Positions 1-8,147 of a stretch of DNA of 64,000 bases are shown piece after piece. A program made the position numbers and the translations under genes. Numbering within the stretch: position 1 is the stretch's first letter; each line of letters starts with the position of its first letter. A model generated the notes under the pieces. It had not been told where the DNA came from and did not search any database. It saw only the letters and a list, made by a program, of their open reading frames with translations. This stretch comes from Weissella muntiaci. GTDB taxonomy: Bacteria > Bacillota > Bacilli > Lactobacillales > Lactobacillaceae. The DNA lies in contig NZ_SDGZ01000006.1 in the NCBI RefSeq assembly GCF_008107635.1, positions 1-64,000 of the forward strand, in the 5' to 3' direction.

Positions 1-899
1 GACACTGATTCAGAATCACTTGTGCTCATACTTTCAGATGTCGTGTCTGTTATATTTAATTGCACATTAAGTGTCAGTGTCATCATCGATGTTGGGTCCC
101 AGTAGGTCAATATCAAAGTATGCGTTCCGGCTTTAGTAAAATCAATATCATCAATATTAGACGCGATAACATTTGAAACATCACCGGGTGTACCATCCGA
201 ATTCGTCAGTGTCGTAACCAAATCATCAATATTAAGCTGATCCTTGGCATTTGGTCCAGCATCAATTGTGGTCTCACTTTGTCCAGTAAAAACACTATAA
301 TCAGTTCGATAATAGTACGTCAGATGAATAATCTCGTCATCGGTCGCTTCTTGTGGGTTTACATTGTTAAAATAATCAATGACATCGTTTGGACTATCCA
401 AACCAAGAAAATCCGCCCAGTCAGCGAAACTTAGAAGCGCATCATCCGCCCCGCCAATTGCACTAGTATTCACATCTAGCACTAATCCTGCGAAATGCGG
501 TGCCACCTCAAAGACCATGTTTTCGCCTGCGTTAAAGTGGGTCGTAACCTCGCCGCTTCCTATACTTTCCCCTGTTTCTTGATTAACAAACTTCGTGATA
601 ATCGTCGCCCCAGTCCCTGCTCTAGGCGTAACATCAGCTGAACTGGTTAGTTGTTGAACCGCTGGAATCGTTGTTGAATTACTACTCGCCAGCGTCTTAG
701 ACGCATCAGCCTCAGTAGCCTTACTAGCATCTGCTGTTGTCTCGGCATGTACTGTAGAAATACTCGTGGCGCCACCACCCAAAACACCCGCAAAACTTGT
801 AATTGCAGCATAAACCCACGACTTATTACTCTTATAAGCCTTGTGTCGCTGCTTACCTTCCGACTCTTTTAATCGTTTAAAATTGTTACTCCTTGACAT
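1..899 (-). CDS. Serine-rich repeat adhesin, N-terminal part (cut by window edge)
   Basis: I translated the minus strand from the ATG at 897-899 and it stays open to base 1 (about 299 codons), so the gene continues beyond the window. Residues about 20-52 form a long KxYKxGKxW-type signal peptide: KAYKSNKSW, then a hydrophobic stretch ending near VHA. A short Ser/Thr/Ala-rich segment follows, then a non-repeat region with many acidic residues (probable binding region). The last visible residues (SESMSTSDSESVS) are the start of a serine-rich repeat tract. Family knowledge: such adhesins (GspB, Fap1, Lactobacillus SRRPs) are O-glycosylated and exported by SecA2/SecY2. It is the last gene seen of the operon that starts at 10728. 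A G-rich SD lies just upstream. The binding target cannot be read from sequence. Confidence 0.9.
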   Translation of the reverse strand, partial: MSRSNNFKRLKESEGKQRHKAYKSNKSWVYAAITSFAGVLGGGATSISTVHAETTADASKATEADASKTLASSNSTTIPAVQQLTSSADVTPRAGTGATIITKFVNQETGESIGSGEVTTHFNAGENMVFEVAPHFAGLVLDVNTSAIGGADDALLSFADWADFLGLDSPNDVIDYFNNVNPQEATDDEIIHLTYYYRTDYSVFTGQSETTIDAGPNAKDQLNIDDLVTTLTNSDGTPGDVSNVIASNIDDIDFTKAGTHTLILTYWDPTSMMTLTLNVQLNITDTTSESMSTSDSESV

Positions 900-935
900 G
901 AAATCCCCCCGAACCCTCTTAATTAATAATTACGA

Positions 936-949
936 TTATTTGCAAATAA
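936..949. repeat. Perfect 14-bp palindrome between glycosyltransferase and adhesin genes
   Basis: TTATTTGCAAATAA is a perfect inverted repeat in the 58-bp gap upstream of the adhesin start. It could be a regulator site, an mRNA hairpin or chance in AT-rich DNA. No T-run follows it, so it is not a terminator. Confidence 0.3.
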
Positions 950-957
950 ACTCTGCT

Positions 958-2001
958 CTAACTTAGGACATCGTCAAATCCTAAATTAATATATCTCAAT
1001 GCGGCAACTAGTGCCCGTTGAATGAAAAATCCCTCCGATACATTTTTCTGCCAAGGCTGCAATGCCGTCAACATTGATGCATACTTATCTGCATCAATCT
1101 TAGCCAAGACTGCGTCAATATCATTAAGGTTATCAACTACTAATCCTATTCCCCGATCCTGAATTAATTTTGCATGCGCACTCTTACTCTCTACAATAAC
1201 TGGTAAGCCTGCCGCAATATAAAATGATAGCTTTGTCGGATTATTGAACTGATTATAATAAGTGAAATTCATACTCGTCCGTTCGTCAAAGTTTTCAGAC
1301 ATAACCACGCCAAAACCACCATCAATATTCGCGATAATTTCATCGCTCGGTACGAAGCCTTTCCAAATTACACTTGGATTTTCAATTACAGACTTAGAAA
1401 CATTTTTATCATAAATATGTAGAGGCGTTGATGATGTATAGTTAATGCTATTAATTTCTCTACCAGATACATAATATAATTTTTTTGTGAATTTTTTTTG
1501 AATTATCGGACCTTGATAAACATAATCCCAAATTTTCATTGAAATCATCGGCACATTTACGTCAAATTCCTTAAGCTTAGCAATTGCCTTATCATTAGCC
1601 ATTAATAATACGTCAAATTGCCTGAGTTGCTGAAACCAAAAGTCATTTTCTATATCATAATTCTCTTCGGCATTCCCAAACATCCATGTCGGTATATCAT
1701 GGACCAGTGCAACAATTTTAACATTCGTAATTGTTTTTAACTGCGCAATGAACTCTGCTTGAAAATTCAGCTGTGGCCACAAAGGAATTTGTATAACTAC
1801 TAAGTCACCTGGCTGTACCGGCAGCAGGAGCGCTTCTAAAATATTCTTGCGTCGCTTAGGATTATTATCAAGATTCGCATACCTTGTATGATTTAGCTCC
1901 TGAAACCCTAACATTTTGGCTGATTCTACAGTATTTCTGGTTACCACAGAAATTGCTGATTCTTCATTAACCAAATTTAAATGAGTAATCCAATTAGTCA
2001 T
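958..2001 (-). CDS. Gtf3/Nss-type glycosyltransferase (adhesin glycan extension), copy 1
   Basis: The 347-aa protein looks like streptococcal Gtf3 (Nss) along its whole length. It has the PGDLVVIQIPLW block after the first helix, a KIVALVHDIP strand followed by a WMFG turn, AAGLPVIVESKSAHAKLI near the donor-binding C-terminal half, and the terminal GFFIQRALVAAL helix. Gtf3 enzymes add the second sugar to GlcNAc-modified serine-rich repeat proteins in the cytoplasm. The start (ATG at 2001) has a GGAGGAAG SD and overlaps the upstream paralogue by 8 bp, so the two are translationally coupled. The adhesin follows directly. The donor sugar is not predictable. No signal peptide or membrane segment is present, as expected for a cytosolic enzyme. 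Confidence 0.85.
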   Translation of the reverse strand: MTNWITHLNLVNEESAISVVTRNTVESAKMLGFQELNHTRYANLDNNPKRRKNILEALLLPVQPGDLVVIQIPLWPQLNFQAEFIAQLKTITNVKIVALVHDIPTWMFGNAEENYDIENDFWFQQLRQFDVLLMANDKAIAKLKEFDVNVPMISMKIWDYVYQGPIIQKKFTKKLYYVSGREINSINYTSSTPLHIYDKNVSKSVIENPSVIWKGFVPSDEIIANIDGGFGVVMSENFDERTSMNFTYYNQFNNPTKLSFYIAAGLPVIVESKSAHAKLIQDRGIGLVVDNLNDIDAVLAKIDADKYASMLTALQPWQKNVSEGFFIQRALVAALRYINLGFDDVLS

Positions 2002-3079
2002 CTACTTCCTCCAAGAACAAGTTAATTCGCTCTGTATAACCTAACTCGATAAAATTAATCGCCTCAAGGGCTGCCTGCTTTGAAAAGAAGCCTGTTGAAA
2101 CTGCCTTTTTCCAAGGCTCAAGGTTTTCAATCATTTGATCATATTGTGCCGGTGTCACCTTGTTGACAGCTGCATCTAATTCACTAAGTTCTTCAATAAC
2201 CAAACCGCCCCCTTGTTCCTTAATCCATTTAGCATGCGCCGTATTGGCTAAGGTGATTACTGGTAGGCCACTTGCCAAGTAAAGCGAAAGTTTCATTGGA
2301 TTGTTAAACTGTCCGTAGTAATGCTTTCCCTTATATCTTTGATCGCCAATTGGATAATACAGTAACCCAAACCCATTACCGAGGTTAAACGGAATCTCAC
2401 TACTTTCCATTTGTCCTAGTAGATTAATATAATCCGGCAAATCGGCCCCAAATGAATTTTGTCCAATAAAATTAATCGGCGTTGTGGCCTCATACTCATT
2501 GACAAAGGCTTTATCAATCCCAGCAGCAACATAATAAATTTGCTTCTCCAAATGGTGCTTTCTCGTTGGACCTTCATAAACAAAATCACTAAGATCCATG
2601 GACAACATTGGCGTCCTAACCTTGCCCTCCACGCGCAAGCGACCAATCATTTTCGGATTTGGCGCAATGACCAGATTAAATTCATTCAGGATTTTTAATG
2701 AACCATCATTGGAATAATCCCGCTTCCGCCCATCAGAAACCCAAGAAATGACATCCCAAACTAAAGCAACGACCTTTGCTTTACGTACATCTCTGAGATA
2801 ACTAACAAACTCAAGTTCAAAATTGAAATTATTAATCCATAATGGATATTGAACAATTACCATATCACCGGGTTGAACAACATTTAAAAGCGCCTCGAGT
2901 CTCTCACGGCGCTCAACTTGACCAATCTCCTTAAGTTCACTTCCCTTAAATCTCGGGTAATGTAAAATTCTAAATCCAACCGTTTCAACTGATTTTGCCG
3001 TATACTGATTTGCGATAATTCCAGATGCGTGCGTCGCAGAAAATTCATCATCGTTCACCTGAGTAATCCAATGTGTCAT
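1994..3079 (-). CDS. Gtf3/Nss-type glycosyltransferase, copy 2
   Basis: This 361-aa protein is a diverged paralogue of the next gene in the operon. It shares the VQPGDMVIVQYPLW block, the KVVALVWDV strand, YGQFNNPMKLSLYLASGLPVI and the STGFFSKQAALEAI C-terminal helix. It should also transfer a sugar onto the growing O-glycan of the serine-rich adhesin. Its ATG overlaps the asp3 stop (ATGA). Differences from copy 1 are concentrated in the middle third, around the acceptor-side loops. This suggests successive rather than redundant transfers, which is an inference. Confidence 0.85.
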   Translation of the reverse strand: MTHWITQVNDDEFSATHASGIIANQYTAKSVETVGFRILHYPRFKGSELKEIGQVERRERLEALLNVVQPGDMVIVQYPLWINNFNFELEFVSYLRDVRKAKVVALVWDVISWVSDGRKRDYSNDGSLKILNEFNLVIAPNPKMIGRLRVEGKVRTPMLSMDLSDFVYEGPTRKHHLEKQIYYVAAGIDKAFVNEYEATTPINFIGQNSFGADLPDYINLLGQMESSEIPFNLGNGFGLLYYPIGDQRYKGKHYYGQFNNPMKLSLYLASGLPVITLANTAHAKWIKEQGGGLVIEELSELDAAVNKVTPAQYDQMIENLEPWKKAVSTGFFSKQAALEAINFIELGYTERINLFLEEVDD

Positions 3080-3831
3080 ACGTCTCCATCCTCCATTAGA
3101 CTTGTTTTTAAATATTTCCTTGCATTATCAGCTAACCCATAAAAGTTTTTGCCGGCTATTAGGCGAAAATGACGCGGTGCAATCTCCGCCTTTATCGTCT
3201 TCAAATTGTCTATTAACCCCGTCAAATTTTGTCCATCGGTGACTGCATAAAGTGCGCTTTCATCACTTAAAATACCGTAGCCCCCTTGCGCATGCTCGAA
3301 TGATATAACCACTTCAAGCGTATCGTTAGATCGCAACTGTTGCGTCAAGTACCCTTGCATAATACCCCAATGTTCTCCAAATACCATTACCCCAGTATTC
3401 CCATCGGTGATCGTTGTAATCTGCAAATCGCTAAAGTGAATCCAATGATGTCGGATATTCAATAAATTAATCTGAAAATTACGACTTCCTCGTGGATAGA
3501 CAAAATTTCCTGACTGATCTAGATTCTTACGACCAATTTCCTGATCATCAGCATCGTAGAAAATTAACTGAACCTGTGTGCTCTCCTCACGATCAGCAAT
3601 TAAGTTGAGCGTTAAGTGATACGTTTCATTTGGCTTCAATATAGGCAATGTTGCATTAAAACGTCCAAATAATTGTTTTGGTTTCGAATACCACGAGCAA
3701 ATAATGGCTCCAGGTGATAGCATTTCATTCGAAAAGGTTACACTACCATCTTCCAGGAAATCAATTATCGAACCATCAACATTGACCGCCGCCAGATCAA
3801 CCGGCCAACGACTAATAAAAATGTTATTCAT
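3076..3831 (-). CDS. asp3: Accessory Sec system protein Asp3
   Basis: Asp3 is a small cytosolic beta-rich protein that forms a complex with Asp1 and Asp2 and helps target glycosylated adhesin to SecA2. This 251-aa product fits by position and by its beta-sandwich-like sequence, with NETYHLTLNLIADREESTQVQLIFYD resembling a carbohydrate-binding fold (cited in part: NETYHLTLNLI). I chose the ATG at 3829-3831, which overlaps the end of asp2 by 8 bp. A longer upstream reading would run far into asp2. The gene ends with an ATGA overlap to the second Gtf3 paralogue. Recognition of the family is partly from context. Confidence 0.82.
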   Translation of the reverse strand: MNNIFISRWPVDLAAVNVDGSIIDFLEDGSVTFSNEMLSPGAIICSWYSKPKQLFGRFNATLPILKPNETYHLTLNLIADREESTQVQLIFYDADDQEIGRKNLDQSGNFVYPRGSRNFQINLLNIRHHWIHFSDLQITTITDGNTGVMVFGEHWGIMQGYLTQQLRSNDTLEVVISFEHAQGGYGILSDESALYAVTDGQNLTGLIDNLKTIKAEIAPRHFRLIAGKNFYGLADNARKYLKTSLMEDGDV

Positions 3832-5410
3832 TATCAATCTCCCACATTTCATCCGGATTAAGTTCTTCTGCAGGATAATCCCGACCAAAATCAGTCATTA
3901 GGATCCCATAAAACTGTTTAATAAACCAATTTGTAATTCCTGGGGAATCGTCATTATGACGTCCCTCAATCCCTTTGTGCACTAACTTGCTCATAGGATA
4001 ATTAGCCTTTAAGTGATCAAAAATTGACTGGAAGGGTAGATCCGTATCGTTTAACATATGTGCGATTGCAAAAGTAGTTGCAGAGAAATCGGCGGTTAGA
4101 AATACATCCCAAAACTCGCGATCAATTTCTTGCGCATTTGCCTCGTTCAACTTACCTTTTAACAACAGTACTGTATTCATCGCTAAGTCCCAACCATATG
4201 GCGTTGTCAGCCGTGACTTTACGGTTAAACCACCTATATTCGCCAGCGGCTTACCAGCCAAAATCGCATGTGGCTGCATTCTCGCTCCATAATACAGCGC
4301 TGCATAGGCGCCCATTGACAGTCCACCTATATTCAGCTGTGATTTATCAAAATTCAAAGCGCTTAATTTCTCCTCAATCGTTGCAATAATCCGTTCTTCA
4401 AAGCCATCCCCACGATAAAAGGCTCCATTCGTAAGTCTTGGATCAACAAACAAGATAAATGGGGCATCAAATCCCCCCATCATCCAACGACCTTCAAAAG
4501 TTTCCGCTTGCCTTGAACCAGCAAAATAAACATTTAAAGGTGGCTTTAAATCGCCAGCATTGAAGTAATATCCCAGTTCACGACTACCGACCCGCTTATC
4601 AGCAAGCCGCCGTCCGCCAACTGCAAGAAAATTATCATCCGGTAGAGCTCTACGTACGTTAATATTTCCAACTCGTACGGTGCCACTACCCTTGATAAAT
4701 AAAGCAAAATTTAAAGGTTCACGATAAACACCAAAATCATGTATCAAACCACCCTTGGCATGTAACTCCGGACTAATATCCCAGAATTTAACACCAGTAT
4801 CCGTTTGCTGATATACACGATAGAAATAATCTATTTTGGCACTTTCCAACTCAATTTCTGGATATATATTTAACGCTCCCATCCAGATAAATCCTTGCTT
4901 CCACTGCATGATCTGATTGAACTCAGGTCCAAAATCGCCTGTTATTTCAAATTCCGATGACCCTTTCTTGACAACACTTGATTTATATCGCTCAGCAATG
5001 TCGATAATGCTATTATTCAAAGACATCCCTTGTGCTTTTCTTGCATAATAGTTATGAATATATTGAAATATCTGTCGCCCTTGATCTTGTAGTTCGACTG
5101 GTTGTGCACCTTTCAATGTCAAAATTCTTACATTATCATCACTAACTCCCGCTAGATTCTCATAAAATATCTGGTAACTCGGCAATTTTTCTAGTACTAT
5201 CTGATCTAAATAAGACATAAAATCTGCGCTAAAAATGATGATATCTTCGGATTTGTTAAAAGTACTCTCTAATATCCGATTAAATTGTTCTAACTTTGGT
5301 GTCATTGCATCACCAACTGCTAAATGATGGTAATTATAATCAGTTGCAATTTCATCAGATACTACTAATTTCTGTCCACCAAAATGAATGATCCTATTTT
5401 GAGATTTCAT
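3824..5410 (-). CDS. asp2: Accessory Sec system protein Asp2 (serine-hydrolase fold, GlcNAc O-acetyltransferase)
   Basis: The 528-aa product has an N-terminal sandwich-like half and a C-terminal alpha/beta-hydrolase half with the nucleophile motif GLSMGAYAALYYG. The Ser is near residue 365, close to Ser362 of S. gordonii Asp2, and a His lies near the end in EGRHNDDSP. Asp2 acetylates GlcNAc on serine-rich adhesins and is needed for export. The ATG at 5410 is preferred: GGAG lies 11 nt upstream, while the upstream ATG at 5431 has no SD. The gene overlaps the end of asp1 by 17 bp and the start of asp3 by 8 bp. Confidence 0.88.
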   Translation of the reverse strand: MKSQNRIIHFGGQKLVVSDEIATDYNYHHLAVGDAMTPKLEQFNRILESTFNKSEDIIIFSADFMSYLDQIVLEKLPSYQIFYENLAGVSDDNVRILTLKGAQPVELQDQGRQIFQYIHNYYARKAQGMSLNNSIIDIAERYKSSVVKKGSSEFEITGDFGPEFNQIMQWKQGFIWMGALNIYPEIELESAKIDYFYRVYQQTDTGVKFWDISPELHAKGGLIHDFGVYREPLNFALFIKGSGTVRVGNINVRRALPDDNFLAVGGRRLADKRVGSRELGYYFNAGDLKPPLNVYFAGSRQAETFEGRWMMGGFDAPFILFVDPRLTNGAFYRGDGFEERIIATIEEKLSALNFDKSQLNIGGLSMGAYAALYYGARMQPHAILAGKPLANIGGLTVKSRLTTPYGWDLAMNTVLLLKGKLNEANAQEIDREFWDVFLTADFSATTFAIAHMLNDTDLPFQSIFDHLKANYPMSKLVHKGIEGRHNDDSPGITNWFIKQFYGILMTDFGRDYPAEELNPDEMWEIDNE

Positions 5411-6905
5411 AAAGTAGCTTTCTCCATTCATTGCTCAATTGCGTAATACTGTTTGCCTCAATAATTGACACGCTTTCTACTAACGCTTGATTCCAATGAC
5501 TATCTTGCTCGAGATAATATTCGAATGCTTTAATTACGTCATCTCCAGCCTGAATTAACCTACCGTTACGACCATTGCTTAAGTACTGCGATTGATACGT
5601 GCTAATTAATGGCAAACCAGTGCTAGCCACCAACGCATGAACATAATTATTTGGTCGCCCCGTTAAATCAACATACAAGCGTGCCTGTTTGATGATTGCT
5701 AAACGCTCATTTTCTGGAAGCCCGAAATGCACTTTAATACGATTTTTAAGACTATTAGCCTCCCCAACCCGTTTAAGCAATTCTTTTGGCAAAAGCTCAA
5801 TCTCTAGATTCTCATTCATATCTTTAAAACTAATTCCGAAATTATCAACGATATATCTATCCGTTAGCCACTCAAAATGCTCAACATCTGCTAATACACC
5901 CACTTCAATTGACAGACTAACTGTGTCCTGCTTTAAACAATAATCAAAAGTACGCTTAACCAAATCATCATCGACTTGATCCATTTGCCAGAAAATATCC
6001 TGTTTAACAGTTGTATTGCTTGTACCAAAATTAATTTCCGTTGGAAATGTCGGAATCAAATGTGTTTTGCCACTCGCAAATTTAGCTAATTCTCGTTGAA
6101 CATGCCGACTTTCAACAACTACCTGACCCTGTGCCAATAAGTCCTTTTTCCGATCATCGCTCAAACTATTAAAAGTACTATCATTAAGCAAATATATTAT
6201 ATTGAGCTGCATATCAACTTGAGCTAACATTTCAACTAGCTCCACTTTACTTGCGTCAACAATTACTTGATCATTTCTTCTATCAAAATCAACAAGCGTA
6301 TGCCTTAAGAATTCATGATAAATGTCTGAAAAAGATTGATAGGTTTCTTGTTCAAATACCCCATTCAAATTATCATCAATATTAATTCCTTCAGACCGTA
6401 TATGCATCATGCGTCGCCCTTGATCAGAGTAAATATGGGCTTCAGTAAGATTCCCCTCCGCGTCCAAATAATCGGTGCGATAAATAAAGCCATGATCAGA
6501 ATAAAAGTCGACTTGCTTATGTCTTCCATTTAAGAAGAATTGAACCTCGCTAACATACCCATACTTGTTAAATTGGATTTTCCCATAGCTCTGACCATTT
6601 TTCATTAGCAAAATGCCACTATTACCATAGATTTTCTCAACATTATTGGCTAAATCCAATCCCGCCGCTGTCATTGGTAAGTCCATCGTTGTCTTAAATG
6701 CTCGTAAATAGTCGGCTATTTGAACGACATGATTTTCGTCAAAAAAACCATGTTCATTCCAGGCATATCTTAAAAAAGGAATGAATTTTGGAATGATTAT
6801 TTTATAGTCAATTTCACTTTGATCGAATGTATCAATCAAAGTGAAAATCCCATCCAAGTTTAAATCATTCGCCTCAGGCAGCCAATCGCCAATAAAATAA
6901 ATCAT
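5394..6905 (-). CDS. asp1: Accessory Sec system protein Asp1
   Basis: The 503-aa product begins MIYFIGDWLPEANDL, typical of Asp1, a GT-B-fold protein without transferase activity that binds adhesin glycans and assembles with Asp2 and Asp3. The C-terminal half contains GT-B-like text (RLAIIKQARLYVDLTGRPNN followed by ASTGLPLIST), where active glycosyltransferases bind a nucleotide sugar. Its start overlaps the secY2 stop by one base (TAATG), so it is coupled to the channel gene. Family members have about the same length. The role rests on similarity and on its place between secY2 and asp2. Confidence 0.88.
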   Translation of the reverse strand: MIYFIGDWLPEANDLNLDGIFTLIDTFDQSEIDYKIIIPKFIPFLRYAWNEHGFFDENHVVQIADYLRAFKTTMDLPMTAAGLDLANNVEKIYGNSGILLMKNGQSYGKIQFNKYGYVSEVQFFLNGRHKQVDFYSDHGFIYRTDYLDAEGNLTEAHIYSDQGRRMMHIRSEGINIDDNLNGVFEQETYQSFSDIYHEFLRHTLVDFDRRNDQVIVDASKVELVEMLAQVDMQLNIIYLLNDSTFNSLSDDRKKDLLAQGQVVVESRHVQRELAKFASGKTHLIPTFPTEINFGTSNTTVKQDIFWQMDQVDDDLVKRTFDYCLKQDTVSLSIEVGVLADVEHFEWLTDRYIVDNFGISFKDMNENLEIELLPKELLKRVGEANSLKNRIKVHFGLPENERLAIIKQARLYVDLTGRPNNYVHALVASTGLPLISTYQSQYLSNGRNGRLIQAGDDVIKAFEYYLEQDSHWNQALVESVSIIEANSITQLSNEWRKLLYEISK

Positions 6906-8128
6906 TACACGCCCCTCCGGCTCCCGAACAACTGATAGTTATCCTTATAATAAAGAAATTCTAAATCCTGTCGAACATTGTCAAAAATTGCAATTAAGAC
7001 AAACCACATTGCAAAATAAGTTGAGAAATTTGTATAGATTGATTTATGAGCCACATGACCAATTAAAAGAGGTACCACCGCAACAAATACCAAATATAAA
7101 CTGCCAACAGCCGCCCACAAGCTAACACGCTTAACGAGATAGTGTTTCGTAGTTCGTCCAGGTTTCACACCAATAATATAATCACCTTGTTCCTGCATAT
7201 CCTCCGCAATTTGAATAGGCATTAAATTGATAAATGAAAACAATACTCCCAGCGTATATAGCACAACGGCATACATAATTGTCCCTTGAAGGGTGACTAA
7301 ATTAAAAAATGCTTGGATATGCGCACTATTAATGTGCAATAGCTTAAGTAACTGCTCCGGCAAGGCCATTAACGTCGATGAGAACATCAACGGAAAGGTA
7401 CCAGCTATTAAAATTCGAAAGGCTAAATATGGTCGCATCGTTTGATTTGCTAAGATTGGTCGTTGGATTTTAATCCGGTATTCCGCCGTGTAAAGGCGTT
7501 CAGTAATAAAAATAAAGCTAACTGTCAAGATTAACAATATTATCATTCGACCACTGTGACCCTCGAGGGCTGGATAAATCTGCAATAGACTCTTAGTTAT
7601 ACTAGTTACAATTCCTGGCAAAATCATGACAAATGGTCCGCCTACACCAAATTCGACATTCATACTTGCCAGCCAAGCAATCAATAAAGCACCCGCGATC
7701 AAAAAGAGCATCGTTGTCGGAATTACTAATCCAGCAGAAACTGTTCCTTTGTCAAAAATCTGCTGATTGCCATAAAAAGAAATTGCCATAACAAATGCCT
7801 GTAGAAAGGCAAACAAAAAAATACCCCAAACCTGAATCTTCCCACGTAGCTCCCTGGAAATTCGCTTGGCCCACTCTCTATTGATCGCCGTAAATACAGA
7901 TAAAAAGATTGTTATAAACATATATGGCGCCAATCCGAGTGCGAACAAAGTCGGATTTGAAAATGTTCCACCAGTTGTTAAGGCCAACATATGCTCAATT
8001 GAACTATCTTGTGTTGCTTTCAAGACGATTTTAAAAAAAGGAAGTGGGATATTTTGCCCAATAATATATAACAACAGTAGCAATATCGTAGAACCGCTAC
8101 GCCTTAGTAAATCATCATGTTTTTTCAT
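6905..8128 (-). CDS. secY2: Accessory Sec channel SecY2
   Basis: This 407-aa, very hydrophobic protein has about ten predicted membrane segments. It shows SecY-family features such as the first-helix RRSGSTILLLLLYIIGQNIPLP segment (first part RRSGSTILLLLLYIIGQ) and a conserved EDMQEQGDYIIGVKPG loop ahead of the last helices. It is shorter than housekeeping SecY (about 430-440 aa), as is usual for SecY2. It forms the dedicated membrane pore for the glycosylated adhesin. The gene starts 19 bp after secA2 and overlaps asp1 by one base. Confidence 0.93.
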   Translation of the reverse strand: MKKHDDLLRRSGSTILLLLLYIIGQNIPLPFFKIVLKATQDSSIEHMLALTTGGTFSNPTLFALGLAPYMFITIFLSVFTAINREWAKRISRELRGKIQVWGIFLFAFLQAFVMAISFYGNQQIFDKGTVSAGLVIPTTMLFLIAGALLIAWLASMNVEFGVGGPFVMILPGIVTSITKSLLQIYPALEGHSGRMIILLILTVSFIFITERLYTAEYRIKIQRPILANQTMRPYLAFRILIAGTFPLMFSSTLMALPEQLLKLLHINSAHIQAFFNLVTLQGTIMYAVVLYTLGVLFSFINLMPIQIAEDMQEQGDYIIGVKPGRTTKHYLVKRVSLWAAVGSLYLVFVAVVPLLIGHVAHKSIYTNFSTYFAMWFVLIAIFDNVRQDLEFLYYKDNYQLFGSRRGV

Positions 8129-8147
8129 CTAGTTGTGTCTGCTTTCC

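Noticed and set aside
4078-4389. 103-codon plus-strand ORF inside asp2.
   Set aside because: No SD, antisense to a well-supported gene, low-complexity residues; a frame shadow. The same applies to the other plus-strand ORFs over the accessory Sec, FtsK, UvrC, SbcC and EPS genes.
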